A stretch of 64,000 nucleotides of DNA, taken from the NCBI GenBank assembly GCA_934725305.1, contig CAKVBA010000003.1:1-64000 (forward strand). Direction: 5' to 3'. Below are positions 39,215-48,399 of this stretch, in pieces. The notes under the pieces were generated by a model. The model worked only from the letters and a program-made list of their open reading frames with translations. It was not told the DNA's origin and made no database searches. This DNA is from an uncultured Parabacteroides sp. (GTDB taxonomy: Bacteria; Bacteroidota; Bacteroidia; Bacteroidales; Tannerellaceae). The position numbers and the translations under genes are program-made. Position 1 is the stretch's first letter; each line of letters starts with the position of its first letter.

Positions 39215-39771
39215 TGAGCAATACTGCCAGTCTTAAGAAAGAATATCAGGACAGAATTGTTCCTGCTTTAACAAAAGAGTTTGGATATAAGACAGTAATG
39301 CAGGTTCCTGTATTGAAGAAGATTGTTATCAATCAGGGCTTGGGTATGGCAACTGCAGACAAGAAGATCATCGATATCGCTATCAGCGAATTGACTGCTA
39401 TCACTGGTCAGAAGGCAGTAGCAACTGTTTCTAAGAAGGATATTTCAAACTTCAAGTTGCGTAAGAAGATGCCGATCGGTGTAATGGTAACATTGCGTCG
39501 TGAAACAATGTACGAGTTCTTGGAAAGACTTGTACGTATCGCACTTCCTCGTATCCGCGATTTCAAGGGTATTGAAGGAAAATTGGACGGAAGAGGTAAT
39601 TATACACTCGGTATTCAGGAACAAATCATTTTTCCTGAAATAAATATCGATAATATTACCAAAATATTGGGAATGAATATTACCTTTGTAACCTCTGCGA
39701 AAACAGATGAAGAAGGTTACGCTCTTTTAAGAGAGTTTGGGTTGCCTTTTAAAAATGCAAAAAAAGACTAA
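39214..39771 (+). CDS. rplE: 50S ribosomal protein L5
   Basis: The 185-residue 5S rRNA-binding protein has VINQGLGMA, the ITGQKAV block and [20 protein letters not shown]. It is translationally coupled to rplX by a TAATG overlap. Confidence 0.98.
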   Translation: MSNTASLKKEYQDRIVPALTKEFGYKTVMQVPVLKKIVINQGLGMATADKKIIDIAISELTAITGQKAVATVSKKDISNFKLRKKMPIGVMVTLRRETMYEFLERLVRIALPRIRDFKGIEGKLDGRGNYTLGIQEQIIFPEINIDNITKILGMNITFVTSAKTDEEGYALLREFGLPFKNAKKD

Positions 39772-39777
39772 GTAGTT

Positions 39778-40047
39778 ATGGCAAAGGAATCAATGAAAGC
39801 CCGTGAGGTTAAAAGAGCAAAGCTTGTAGCTAAATATGCTGCTAAGAGAGCAGAATTGAAAGCAGCAGGTGACTATGAAGCTTTACAGGCTTTACCTAAG
39901 AATGCTTCTCCTGTACGTTTGCACAATCGTTGCAAAATTACAGGTCGTCCGAAAGGCTATATCCGCCAGTTCGGTATTTCTCGTATTCAACTGCGTGAAA
40001 TGGCATCTAACGGTTTAATCCCGGGTGTAAAGAAAGCAAGTTGGTAA
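39778..40047 (+). CDS. rpsN: 30S ribosomal protein S14 (zinc-free long form)
   Basis: The 89-residue protein is the long form with one Cys only ([17 protein letters not shown]), so it lacks the CxxC...CxxC zinc ribbon of the short S14 type. It ends with VKKASW, the invariant C-terminus. It is 6 bp after rplE. Confidence 0.97.
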   Translation: MAKESMKAREVKRAKLVAKYAAKRAELKAAGDYEALQALPKNASPVRLHNRCKITGRPKGYIRQFGISRIQLREMASNGLIPGVKKASW

Positions 40048-40104
40048 GAGTTTTTTGTTTAAATATTGTCCGGGTTGTCCGGATCAATTTAATTTTAATT
40101 ATAT

Positions 40105-40500
40105 ATGACAGATCCTATTGCAGATTATTTGACAAGATTGCGTAACGCAATTAAAGCGAAGCACAGAGTTGTTGAAGTGCCGGCGTCAAATTTAAAGAAA
40201 GAGATCACTAAGATCCTTTTCGACAAGGGCTACATTCTTAATTTTAAGTTTGTAGAAGATGGTCCTCAAGGTACAATCAAAATTGCTTTGAAGTATGACC
40301 TTGTAAACAAAGTAAATGCAATCAAGAAACTTGAGAGAGTTTCTACTCCAGGTTTGCGTAAGTACACCGGTTATAAAGATATGCCGAGAGTATTGAATGG
40401 CTTGGGTATTGCTGTTCTTTCTACTTCTAAAGGTGTGATGACAGACAAAGAAGCACGCGATCTGAAGATCGGTGGTGAAGTTTTATGTTATGTTTATTAA
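40105..40500 (+). CDS. rpsH: 30S ribosomal protein S8
   Basis: The 131-residue protein has TDPIADYLTRLRNA and the KGVMTDKEARDLKIGGEVLCYVY end. S8 represses the spc operon in E. coli by binding near rplE; no comparable site was identified here. The preceding 57-bp gap contains the inverted pair TTGTCCGG/TCCGGATCAA. Confidence 0.98.
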   Translation: MTDPIADYLTRLRNAIKAKHRVVEVPASNLKKEITKILFDKGYILNFKFVEDGPQGTIKIALKYDLVNKVNAIKKLERVSTPGLRKYTGYKDMPRVLNGLGIAVLSTSKGVMTDKEARDLKIGGEVLCYVY

Positions 40501-40515
40501 TGAGGAGGAAGTAGA

Positions 40516-41067
40516 ATGTCAAGAATAGGAAAATTACCAATCCATGTACCGGCAGGTGTTACAGTTACAATTAAGGATAATGTGGTAACAGTTAAAGGTC
40601 CGAAGGGTGAACTTGTTCAGGTTGTAAATCCTGATATCAATGTTACTTTAGAAGATGGAGTTATTCATTTAACTAGACCGACAGATGAAAAGAATCATCG
40701 CGCTTTACACGGTTTGTATCGTTCTTTGATCAACAATATGGTTGTTGGTGTTTCAGAAGGTTATAAGAAAGAGCTTGAATTGGTTGGTGTTGGTTACCGT
40801 GTTACAGCTACTGGTCAGTTATTGGAACTTTCTTTAGGTTTTACTCACAATATCTTCATGTTGTTGCCTAAGGAAGTTAAAATTGAAACAAAGTCAGAGA
40901 GAAATAAGAATCCTCTTATTATCCTTGAATCGGCTGACAAACAATTGATTGGTCAGATTTGTGCAAAGATTCGCTCATTCCGTATGCCGGAACCTTATAA
41001 GGGTAAGGGTATTAAGTTCGTGGGTGAAGAAATTCGCAGAAAGTCTGGTAAGTCAGCAGGTAAGTAA
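40516..41067 (+). CDS. rplF: 50S ribosomal protein L6
   Basis: The 183-residue protein has two L6 folds; SRIGKLPIHVPAGVTV opens it and PEPYKGKGIKFVGEEIRRKSGKSAGK closes it. It is preceded by GAGGAGGAAG, with GGAGG at 40504-40508, 7 nt before the ATG. That canonical Shine-Dalgarno sequence is rare in this lineage. Confidence 0.98.
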   Translation: MSRIGKLPIHVPAGVTVTIKDNVVTVKGPKGELVQVVNPDINVTLEDGVIHLTRPTDEKNHRALHGLYRSLINNMVVGVSEGYKKELELVGVGYRVTATGQLLELSLGFTHNIFMLLPKEVKIETKSERNKNPLIILESADKQLIGQICAKIRSFRMPEPYKGKGIKFVGEEIRRKSGKSAGK

Positions 41068-41088
41068 TCTACGTAAACTGAAATTATC

Positions 41089-41433
41089 ATGACAACTAAG
41101 GAAGAAAGAAGATTAAAAATAAAAAAAGGCGTACGCGGTAAGATTTCAGGTACAACTGAACGCCCACGCTTGACTGTGTTTAGAAGCAATAAGCAGATCT
41201 ATGCACAGGTTATTGATGATACAACAGGTAAGACTTTGGCTGCTGCCTCTTCTTTGAAGATGGATTTCAAAGGTTCTAAGAGTGAAATCGCAGGTAAGGT
41301 TGGCGAGCAGATCGCTAAGAGCGCTCAAGAAGCTGGCGTACAGACTGTAGTGTTTGACCGTAACGGTTACCTGTATCATGGTAGAATTAAAGAATTAGCA
41401 GATGCTGCACGTAACGGCGGCCTTAAATTTTAA
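41089..41433 (+). CDS. rplR: 50S ribosomal protein L18
   Basis: The 114-residue 5S rRNA-binding protein has [36 protein letters not shown] and the closing [22 protein letters not shown] block, quoted in part. It abuts rpsE. Confidence 0.98.
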   Translation: MTTKEERRLKIKKGVRGKISGTTERPRLTVFRSNKQIYAQVIDDTTGKTLAAASSLKMDFKGSKSEIAGKVGEQIAKSAQEAGVQTVVFDRNGYLYHGRIKELADAARNGGLKF

Positions 41434-41438
41434 TGAAG

Positions 41439-41957
41439 ATGGCAGGAGTTAATAATAGAGTTAAATCGACCAACGACTTAGAGTTGAAGGATAGATTGGT
41501 TGCAATCAACCGTGTAACTAAAGTTACCAAGGGTGGACGTACTTTTAGTTTTGCTGCTATTGTTGTTGTAGGAAACGAAGACGGTATCATCGGTTGGGGC
41601 TTGGGTAAAGCTGGCGAAGTAACAACAGCTATCGCTAAAGGTGTAGAAGCTGCTAAGAAGAACTTGATCAAGGTTCCTGTACATAAAGGTACAATTCCTC
41701 ATGAACAGTCTTCTAAATTCGGTGGTGCTCGTGTATTCATTAAACCGGCAATGCCTGGTACCGGAGTTAAGGCTGGTGGTGCTATGCGTGTCGTTTTGGA
41801 AAGTGCTGGTATAACTGATGTGTTGGCAAAATCAAAGGGTTCTTCAAATCCTCACAACTTGGTTAAGGCTACTATGGCTGCATTAAGTGAGTTGAGAAGC
41901 CCGTTGACAGTTGCTCAGACTAGAGGTATTAGTGTTGAAAAAGTATTTAGAGGTTAA
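41439..41957 (+). CDS. rpsE: 30S ribosomal protein S5
   Basis: The 172-residue protein has the S5 RNA-binding domain ([19 protein letters not shown]) and a C-terminal domain with [23 protein letters not shown] start it at 41439 ([10 protein letters not shown]), the family start; the ATG at 41433, which overlaps the rplR stop, would add two residues. Confidence 0.97.
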   Translation: MAGVNNRVKSTNDLELKDRLVAINRVTKVTKGGRTFSFAAIVVVGNEDGIIGWGLGKAGEVTTAIAKGVEAAKKNLIKVPVHKGTIPHEQSSKFGGARVFIKPAMPGTGVKAGGAMRVVLESAGITDVLAKSKGSSNPHNLVKATMAALSELRSPLTVAQTRGISVEKVFRG

Positions 41958-41974
41958 TTGGGAGGATTATATTT

Positions 41975-42151
41975 ATGGCAACTATTAAAGTTAAGCAGAT
42001 AAAAAGTAGAATCAACTGCCCTATTGATCAGAAGAGAACTTTGGATGCATTGGGCTTGAAAAAGATGAATCGTGTTGTTGAGCACGAAGAGACTCCATCT
42101 ATCTTGGGAATGATTGAAAAAGTGAAACATTTGGTTTCAGTAGAAAAGTAA
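41975..42151 (+). CDS. rpmD: 50S ribosomal protein L30
   Basis: This 58-residue reading frame, MATIKVKQIKSRINCPIDQK to HLVSVEK, has the L30 ferredoxin-like fold pattern with TLDALGLKKMNRVVEHEETP. It sits in its standard place between rpsE and rplO. GGGAGG at 41960-41965, 9 nt before the ATG, is another canonical Shine-Dalgarno sequence. Confidence 0.95.
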   Translation: MATIKVKQIKSRINCPIDQKRTLDALGLKKMNRVVEHEETPSILGMIEKVKHLVSVEK

Positions 42152-42177
42152 TAATCGGTAAAAAATAATTATACGAT

Positions 42178-42624
42178 ATGAATTTATCTAATTTAAAACC
42201 TGCTGAAGGATCTACCAAGACTAGAAAAAGAATCGGCCGTGGTCCTGGTTCTGGATTAGGAGGAACTTCAACAAGAGGTCACAAGGGTGCTAAGTCTAGA
42301 TCTGGCTACAAGAATAAGATTGGTTTCGAAGGTGGTCAGATGCCTATTCAGAGACGTTTGCCGAAGTTTGGTTTCAAGAATATTAACCGCGTAGAATATA
42401 AGGCTATTAACATTTCTACTTTGCAGCAGATGGCTGAAGCTTCTGAGTTGACAAAGATCGGTGTTAATGAACTTGTTGAAGCTGGTTTCATCAATGCTTC
42501 TCAGTTGGTTAAGATTCTTGGTAATGGTAACCTGACTGCTAAATTGGAAGTTGAAGCTCATGCTTTCTCTAAGAGTGCAGAGGCTGCTATCCAAGCAGTA
42601 GGTGGAACTGTTGTTAAACTCTAA
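42178..42624 (+). CDS. rplO: 50S ribosomal protein L15
   Basis: The 148-residue protein has MNLSNLKPAEGSTKTRKRIG and the Gly-rich GRGPGSGLGGTSTRGHKGAK stretch that penetrates 23S rRNA. It is 3 bp before secY. Confidence 0.98.
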   Translation: MNLSNLKPAEGSTKTRKRIGRGPGSGLGGTSTRGHKGAKSRSGYKNKIGFEGGQMPIQRRLPKFGFKNINRVEYKAINISTLQQMAEASELTKIGVNELVEAGFINASQLVKILGNGNLTAKLEVEAHAFSKSAEAAIQAVGGTVVKL

Positions 42625-42627
42625 GTT

Positions 42628-43968
42628 ATGAGAGCTGTTGAAACAATAAAGAATATCTGGAAGATTGAGGATCTGAGAAATCGGATCCTCACCACTCTTT
42701 TATTGGTGGCTATTTACCGTTTTGGGACATATGTCGTACTTCCAGGTATTGATCCTAAAGCCTTGACTGCACTGCAGGAGCAGACGAGAGGCGGTTTGTT
42801 AGCACTGTTGGATATGTTTTCTGGTGGTGCTTTTTCTAATGCTTCAATCTTTGCATTAGGTATTATGCCGTACATCTCTGCTTCTATTGTTATGCAGTTG
42901 ATGGCTATTGCAGTCCCTTCTTTCCAAAAGTTACAGCGGGAAGGAGAGAGTGGACGTAGGAAGATTAATCAGTGGACTCGTTATTTGACGGTTGCAATCT
43001 TGTTGTTCCAAGGTCCTACTTACCTTGTTAACTTGAGCGTTCAGCTTCGGGCAAGTGGAGCTGCTTTGCCTCCGGGATTGTGGTTTACAATTTCTTCTGC
43101 GATCATCTTGGCTGCAGGTAGTATGTTTATTTTATGGTTGGGTGAAAGAATTACGGATAAAGGTGTTGGAAATGGTATTTCTTTTATCATCTTGGTTGGT
43201 ATCATTGCTCGTCTGCCTCATTCTTTGTTCCAGGAGTTTATCTCTAGAACAAGTGAAAAGACCGGTGGTTTGGTAATGTTCTTGATTGAAATGTTGTTCT
43301 TGTTGCTTGTTATTGCAGGTGCCATCTTATTGGTACAAGGTACTCGTAAAGTTCCTGTGCAGTATGCAAAAAGAATTATTGGTAATAAGCAGTATGGTGG
43401 TGCACGTCAGTATATTCCGTTGAAGGTTAATGCTGCTAATGTTATGCCTATCATTTTTGCTCAGGCAATTATGTTTATTCCTATTTCAATTGTAGGTTTC
43501 TCTAGCACAGGCGAACAGAGTGGTTTCTGGGCTGCATTTATGGATAACACAGGTTTTTGGTATAACTTTGTTTTTGCTGTATTGATTATCCTGTTTACCT
43601 ATTTCTATACAGCTATTACAATCAACCCCACTCAGATGTCTGATGATTTGAAACGTAATAATGGATTTATTCCGGGTGTTAAACCAGGTAAACCGACCAA
43701 AGATTATTTGGATACTATTATGGACCGTATTACTTTGCCGGGTGCGTTTTTCCTTGCTTTGGTAGCTATTATGCCCTCTTTTGCGAGAATCGCTGGTGTA
43801 AGTATGGAGTTCTCCCAATTCTTTGGAGGTACATCTTTGTTGATTTTGGTTGGTGTAGTGTTGGATACATTGCAGCAAGTCGAAAGTCATTTATTAATGC
43901 GTCATTATGACGGATTGTTGAAGTCAGGAAGAATTAAAGGTCGTACAGGCTCTGTTGCCGCTTATTGA
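42628..43968 (+). CDS. secY: Preprotein translocase subunit SecY
   Basis: The 446-residue channel protein of the Sec translocon has ten expected membrane helices; the plug region is near GGLLALLDMFSGGAFS (about 55-70). LGIMPYISASIVMQL is the family signature and cytoplasmic loops contain GVGNGISFII. SecE and SecG are elsewhere. It is coupled to rplO (3 bp) and to map (4 bp). Confidence 0.98.
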   Translation: MRAVETIKNIWKIEDLRNRILTTLLLVAIYRFGTYVVLPGIDPKALTALQEQTRGGLLALLDMFSGGAFSNASIFALGIMPYISASIVMQLMAIAVPSFQKLQREGESGRRKINQWTRYLTVAILLFQGPTYLVNLSVQLRASGAALPPGLWFTISSAIILAAGSMFILWLGERITDKGVGNGISFIILVGIIARLPHSLFQEFISRTSEKTGGLVMFLIEMLFLLLVIAGAILLVQGTRKVPVQYAKRIIGNKQYGGARQYIPLKVNAANVMPIIFAQAIMFIPISIVGFSSTGEQSGFWAAFMDNTGFWYNFVFAVLIILFTYFYTAITINPTQMSDDLKRNNGFIPGVKPGKPTKDYLDTIMDRITLPGAFFLALVAIMPSFARIAGVSMEFSQFFGGTSLLILVGVVLDTLQQVESHLLMRHYDGLLKSGRIKGRTGSVAAY

Positions 43969-43972
43969 TAGG

Positions 43973-44758
43973 ATGATCTATTTAAAAACAGATGAAGAAG
44001 TCGAGTTGATGTATGCTGCAAATCAGCTTGTGGGAAGAACATTGGGTGAGTTAGCTAAGCATATCGCTCCTGGTGTTTCAACTCTTCAACTTGATAAGAT
44101 TGCCGAGGAGTTCATTAGGGATAATGGAGCAGTTCCGGCTTTTTTGGGATACGGAGGTTTTCCAAATTCAATTTGTGCTTCAGTCAATGAACATGTTGTT
44201 CATGGTATTCCTTCAGACAAGATTATTTTGAAAGAAGGCGATATTATTTCAGTTGATTGTGGAACTATCTTGAATGGGTTTGTAGGTGATTCTGCCTACA
44301 CTTTTTGTGTAGGAGAGGTTGATCCTGCTGTTCGAAAACTGTTGCAGACGACAAAAGAATCATTGTATTTTGGTATCGAACATGCAATAGAAGGTAAGCG
44401 GATTGGTGATATCAGTAATGCTGTACAAAGTTATTGTGAAGCCCGCAACTATTCGGTCGTTCGAGAGTTGGTCGGTCACGGTATTGGCCGCAAGATGCAT
44501 GAGGAACCTGAAGTCCCTAATTATGGTAGACGTGGTTGTGGCCCGTTATTGCGTAGTGGAATGTGCATTTGCATTGAACCTATGATTAATATGGGAAGCA
44601 AGAATGTCGTTTTCGAAAGAGATGGTTGGACAGTTCGTACCAAGGATCGTAAATGTTCTGCTCATTTTGAACACTGCATTGCAATTCGTCCAGATGGGCC
44701 TCGGATTTTGTCTTCATTTGATTTTATAGAAGAAGTACTAGGTAATAATGCAATTTAA
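43973..44758 (+). CDS. map: Methionine aminopeptidase, type I
   Basis: The 261-residue metallopeptidase removes the N-terminal Met. Metal ligands are seen in order: the first Asp in SVDCGTILNGFVGDSAY (with the second Asp), His in GHGIGRKMHEEP, Glu in IEPMIN and Glu-like residue near the C-terminal HFEHCIAI. The start at 43973 was preferred to an in-frame TTG at 43955 inside secY. Confidence 0.97.
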   Translation: MIYLKTDEEVELMYAANQLVGRTLGELAKHIAPGVSTLQLDKIAEEFIRDNGAVPAFLGYGGFPNSICASVNEHVVHGIPSDKIILKEGDIISVDCGTILNGFVGDSAYTFCVGEVDPAVRKLLQTTKESLYFGIEHAIEGKRIGDISNAVQSYCEARNYSVVRELVGHGIGRKMHEEPEVPNYGRRGCGPLLRSGMCICIEPMINMGSKNVVFERDGWTVRTKDRKCSAHFEHCIAIRPDGPRILSSFDFIEEVLGNNAI

Positions 44759-44770
44759 TTAAATTCGTAT

Positions 44771-44989
44771 ATGGCTAAACAGTCAGCAATTGAACAAGAT
44801 GGAGTAATTGTTGAAGCATTGTCAAATGCAATGTTTCGCGTTGAATTGGAGAATGGACATGAAATTACTGCCCATATTTCTGGTAAGATGAGGATGCATT
44901 ACATTAAGATTCTTCCAGGTGACAAGGTAAGAGTGGAAATGTCTCCATATGATCTATCGAAAGGTAGAATTGCTTTTAGATATAAATAA
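44771..44989 (+). CDS. infA: Translation initiation factor IF-1
   Basis: This 72-residue single OB-fold protein starts [20 protein letters not shown] and contains [20 protein letters not shown]. It occupies the 30S A site during initiation. Position between map and rpmJ is standard for Bacteroidetes. Confidence 0.98.
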   Translation: MAKQSAIEQDGVIVEALSNAMFRVELENGHEITAHISGKMRMHYIKILPGDKVRVEMSPYDLSKGRIAFRYK

Positions 44990-45003
44990 AAAATTAACGA
45001 AAT

Positions 45004-45120
45004 ATGAAAGTAAGAGCATCTTTAAAGAAGCGTACACCTGAATGTAAGATCGTAAGAAGAAAGGGTCGCTTATACGTTATTAACAAGAAAAATCCTAAGT
45101 ATAAACAACGTCAAGGATAA
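45004..45120 (+). CDS. rpmJ: 50S ribosomal protein L36 (zinc-free form)
   Basis: This 38-residue frame begins [20 protein letters not shown] and ends KYKQRQG. It keeps only one Cys (residue 14) of the C-C-C-H zinc site found in zinc-binding L36, so it is the zinc-independent form. It lies 14 bp after infA. Confidence 0.95.
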   Translation: MKVRASLKKRTPECKIVRRKGRLYVINKKNPKYKQRQG

Positions 45121-45155
45121 TTTATTATTTTTGCAAAATAATTTAAGTAAGTAAT

Positions 45156-45536
45156 ATGGCTATAAGAATAGTTGGTGTAGACTTGCCACAGAATAAAAGA
45201 GGAGAAATTGCCTTGACCTATATTTATGGAATTGGTCGTAGTGCAGCAAGCTCAATTTTAGATAAAGCAGGCATTGATCGTGATATCAAAGTGAAAGACT
45301 GGACAGATGATCAGGCTGCTAAGGTTCGTGAAATTATCGGCGCTGAATATAAAGTAGAGGGTGATCTTCGTTCAGAAATTCAGTTGAATATTAAGCGTTT
45401 GATGGATATTGGTTGCTACAGAGGTGTTCGTCATCGTATTGGTTTGCCTTTGCGTGGACAGAAGACAAAGAACAATTCTCGTACTCGTAAGGGTAAGAAG
45501 AAAACTGTTGCAAATAAGAAAAAAGCTACTAAATAA
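45156..45536 (+). CDS. rpsM: 30S ribosomal protein S13
   Basis: The 126-residue 30S head protein starts [20 protein letters not shown] and has [21 protein letters not shown] near 90-110 with a basic tail. It begins the alpha portion of the cluster. Confidence 0.98.
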   Translation: MAIRIVGVDLPQNKRGEIALTYIYGIGRSAASSILDKAGIDRDIKVKDWTDDQAAKVREIIGAEYKVEGDLRSEIQLNIKRLMDIGCYRGVRHRIGLPLRGQKTKNNSRTRKGKKKTVANKKKATK

Positions 45537-45547
45537 TAAGAGTTAAT

Positions 45548-45937
45548 ATGGCAAAAAAAACAGTCGCAGCAAAGAAGAGAAATGTAAAAGTTGACGCTTA
45601 CGGTCAAGCTCATATTCATTCTTCTTTTAATAATATTATTGTGTCTCTTGCCAATAGCGAAGGTCAGGTAATCAGCTGGTCTTCTGCAGGTAAGATGGGT
45701 TTTAGAAGTTCTAAAAAGAATACCCCTTATGCAGCTCAAATGGCAGCACAGGATTGTGCTAAGGTAGCTTATGATTTAGGTTTGAGAAAAGTAAAGGTAT
45801 TCGTTAAAGGACCGGGTAACGGTCGTGAATCAGCTATCAGAACGATTCATGGTGCTGGTATCGAAGTAACTGAAATCGTAGACGTTACTCCATTACCACA
45901 TAACGGATGTCGTCCTCCTAAAAAGAGAAGAGTATAA
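45548..45937 (+). CDS. rpsK: 30S ribosomal protein S11
   Basis: The 129-residue platform protein has [16 protein letters not shown] and the closing [19 protein letters not shown] 120-bp gap with a structured leader follows before rpsD. Confidence 0.98.
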   Translation: MAKKTVAAKKRNVKVDAYGQAHIHSSFNNIIVSLANSEGQVISWSSAGKMGFRSSKKNTPYAAQMAAQDCAKVAYDLGLRKVKVFVKGPGNGRESAIRTIHGAGIEVTEIVDVTPLPHNGCRPPKKRRV

Positions 45938-45960
45938 TAAATCATAGTTTCTTGAAAATT

Positions 45961-46033
45961 GAATCCGGAATTGTGAATAGATTACATATTGACCTTATCC
46001 TCTCTGTGATCGCGGCTGCACGGTTCCAGATTC
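45961..46033 (+). promoter_or_regulatory. Candidate S4 autoregulatory leader upstream of rpsD
   Basis: GAATCCGGAA (45961-45970) pairs with TTCCAGATTC (46024-46033): nine base pairs and one mismatch, enclosing 53 nt. It sits in the only long gap of the alpha section, right before rpsD. Structured S4 leaders of Bacteroidia have been proposed from comparative genomics; identity with that motif is inference. Confidence 0.5.
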
Positions 46034-46057
46034 ATTAGAATATTAAAACAAAATAAA

Positions 46058-46663
46058 ATGGCAAGATATACTGGACCTAAAACAAGAATTGCCCGTAAAT
46101 TTGGTGAGGCTATTTTCGGTGCGGATAAAGTTCTTTCTAAGAAAAACTATCCTCCTGGACAGCATGGTAACTCAAGAAAGAGAAAAACTTCTGAGTATGG
46201 TATTCAGCTTCGTGAGAAGCAGAAAGCTAAATATACTTATGGTGTATTGGAAAAACAGTTTAGAAACTTGTTTACTAAGGCTACTCGTTCTACTGGTATT
46301 ACAGGTGAAGTTTTGCTTCAGTTGTTAGAGGCTCGTTTGGACAATGTAGTTTATCGTTTGGGTATTGCTCCAACTAGAGCAGCTGCTCGTCAGTTGGTTT
46401 CTCACCGTCACATCACTGTTGATGGTCAGGTAGTGAATATCCCTTCTTATACACTTAAGGCTGGTCAGATTGTTGGTGTTAGAGAAAAATCTAAATCTTT
46501 GGAAGTAGTTGCTGATGCATTGGCAGGGTTCAATCATAGTAAATATCCTTGGATTGAATGGGATCAGACTTCTATGAGCGGAAAGTTACTGCATTTGCCG
46601 GAAAGAGCTGACATTCCTGAAAACATTAAAGAGCAGTTGATCGTAGAATTGTATTCTAAATAA
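46058..46663 (+). CDS. rpsD: 30S ribosomal protein S4
   Basis: The 201-residue primary assembly protein has the S4 RNA-binding domain [20 protein letters not shown] near 95-115. The N-terminal region has no zinc-ligand cysteines. S4 commonly represses its own operon, and the hairpin at 45961-46033 is the likely site here. It lies 12 bp before rpoA. Confidence 0.98.
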   Translation: MARYTGPKTRIARKFGEAIFGADKVLSKKNYPPGQHGNSRKRKTSEYGIQLREKQKAKYTYGVLEKQFRNLFTKATRSTGITGEVLLQLLEARLDNVVYRLGIAPTRAAARQLVSHRHITVDGQVVNIPSYTLKAGQIVGVREKSKSLEVVADALAGFNHSKYPWIEWDQTSMSGKLLHLPERADIPENIKEQLIVELYSK

Positions 46664-46675
46664 TAATTGATTTCC

Positions 46676-47668
46676 ATGGCGATATTAGCATTTCAAAAAC
46701 CCGATAAAGTATTAATGTTGGAAGCGGACAATTTCTTCGGAAAGTTTGAATTTCGTCCGTTGGAACCCGGCTATGGTATTACTATAGGTAATGCTTTGCG
46801 CCGTATTCTCTTGTCGTCTCTTGAAGGTTTTGCTATTACATCCATTAAAATCGACGGTGTTGATCATGAATTTGGTACAATACCGGGTGTGATAGAGGAT
46901 GTAACGAACATCATCTTGAATCTTAAGCAAGTGCGTTTCAAGCATATCGTTGACGATATTGAGAATGAAAAAGTTAGTCTTACTGTTTCGGGTTCGGAAG
47001 TGTTCAACGCCGGTGATATAGGCAAACAGCTGACAGGTTTCGAAGTCTTGAATCCTGACTTGGTTATTTGCCACTTGGATCCGAACGCAAGTTTTCAAAT
47101 TGAGCTGACTATTAATAAAGGACGTGGTTATGTACCTGCTGATGAAAACAGAGATCCAAACGCAGACGTTCATGTTATTGCAATCGACTCTATTTACACT
47201 CCGATACGTAACGTTAAGTATTCAATTGAGAACTTCCGTGTTGAACAGAAGACGGACTATGAAAAGTTGGTTCTTGAAATAGCCACAGATGGTTCAATCC
47301 ATCCGAAGGAAGCGTTGAAGGAGGCTGCAAAGATTCTGATTCATCATTTTATGTTGTTCTCAGATGAAAAAATTGCAATTGAGACTGTAGATACAGAAGG
47401 TAATGAAGAATTTGATGAAGAGGTTCTTCATATGCGTCAATTGTTAAAGAGCAAGTTGGCTGATATGGACCTTTCAGTACGTGCATTGAATTGCTTGAAG
47501 GCCGCAGACGTTGAAACTTTGGGCGAATTGGTTAAATTCAACAAGAATGATTTGTTGAAGTTCCGCAATTTCGGTAAGAAGTCGCTCACAGAACTTGATG
47601 AATTGCTTGAGAGTCTGAACCTTTCTTTCGGTATGGATATCACTAAATATAAATTAGATAAAGAGTAA
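46676..47668 (+). CDS. rpoA: RNA polymerase subunit alpha
   Basis: The 330-residue protein has an N-terminal dimerisation domain ([25 protein letters not shown], quoted in part) and, after a linker near 235-250, an alpha-CTD with [20 protein letters not shown] and [16 protein letters not shown], which contacts DNA and activators. The ATG at 46676 was chosen over an in-frame TTG at 46667. Confidence 0.98.
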   Translation: MAILAFQKPDKVLMLEADNFFGKFEFRPLEPGYGITIGNALRRILLSSLEGFAITSIKIDGVDHEFGTIPGVIEDVTNIILNLKQVRFKHIVDDIENEKVSLTVSGSEVFNAGDIGKQLTGFEVLNPDLVICHLDPNASFQIELTINKGRGYVPADENRDPNADVHVIAIDSIYTPIRNVKYSIENFRVEQKTDYEKLVLEIATDGSIHPKEALKEAAKILIHHFMLFSDEKIAIETVDTEGNEEFDEEVLHMRQLLKSKLADMDLSVRALNCLKAADVETLGELVKFNKNDLLKFRNFGKKSLTELDELLESLNLSFGMDITKYKLDKE

Positions 47669-47676
47669 GTAAAGCG

Positions 47677-48138
47677 ATGAGACATAATAAAAAATTTAAT
47701 CATTTAGGTCGTACAAACACTCACCGTGACGCGATGCTTTCAAATATGGCTTGTTCTTTGATCAAGCATAAAAGAATCTTTACTACGACAGCTAAAGCGA
47801 AAGCACTTCGTAAGTTTGTAGAACCGCTGATCACAAAGTCTAAAGAGGATACAACTCATTCGAGACGTGTGGTATTTAGCAATTTGCAGGACAAATTTGC
47901 TGTAACAGAATTGTTCAAAGAAATCTCTCAGAAGATTGGTGATCGTCCCGGTGGTTATACAAGAATCATTAAGACTGGTAACCGTTTGGGTGATAATGCT
48001 GCAATGTGCTTCATTGAATTAGTTGACTACAACGAAAACATGATGAAGGATTCTGCTGCTAAGAAAACTGTTAAAACAAGACGTTCACGCAAAAAATCAG
48101 CTGCTGCTGATGTTAGTGACGAAAATGTTGCTCAATAA
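47677..48138 (+). CDS. rplQ: 50S ribosomal protein L17
   Basis: The 153-residue protein has the L17 core [20 protein letters not shown] to about residue 125. A lineage-type extension then adds a basic run ([16 protein letters not shown]) and an acidic end. It is the last gene of the cluster, followed by a terminator 20 bp later. Confidence 0.98.
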   Translation: MRHNKKFNHLGRTNTHRDAMLSNMACSLIKHKRIFTTTAKAKALRKFVEPLITKSKEDTTHSRRVVFSNLQDKFAVTELFKEISQKIGDRPGGYTRIIKTGNRLGDNAAMCFIELVDYNENMMKDSAAKKTVKTRRSRKKSAAADVSDENVAQ

Positions 48139-48158
48139 TATTTATTTGGCTATATTAG

Positions 48159-48192
48159 AAAAGGGTGTTTCGATTTCGATTCACCCTTTTTT
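48159..48192 (+). terminator. Terminator of the ribosomal protein cluster
   Basis: AAAAGGGTG pairs with CACCCTTTT around a loop of about 14 nt, followed by TTT. It is 20 bp after rplQ. Confidence 0.85.
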
Positions 48193-48299
48193 ATTGAGGT
48201 ACACCTTCTGTGTATAAACATGGTCAGGTGGATGTAATTTTTGGGCTCGAGAAATGCACATTTATAGATTCTGGCGGACTCTTTCTGTTTTCATGATAG

Positions 48300-48354
48300 C
48301 CTTATAATGGCATTCTAACGGTATTTAAACACCGTTAGAATGCTGTTTAAATGC
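48300..48354. repeat. 11-bp phased array, 5 units, with a 34-bp near-palindrome
   Basis: CCTTATAATGG, CATTCTAACGG, TATTTAAACAC, CGTTAGAATGC and TGTTTAAATGC follow at exact 11-bp spacing. The middle units also form an inverted repeat (GCATTCTAACGGT ... ACCGTTAGAATGC, 48310-48343). It lies between the convergent rplQ and glycosyltransferase genes. The rest of 48193-48399 shows no gene. Confidence 0.85.
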
Positions 48355-48399
48355 TTACTTTTGATCGAATGGATTGTGGTAGGCCTGTTTGGAGCTTCT

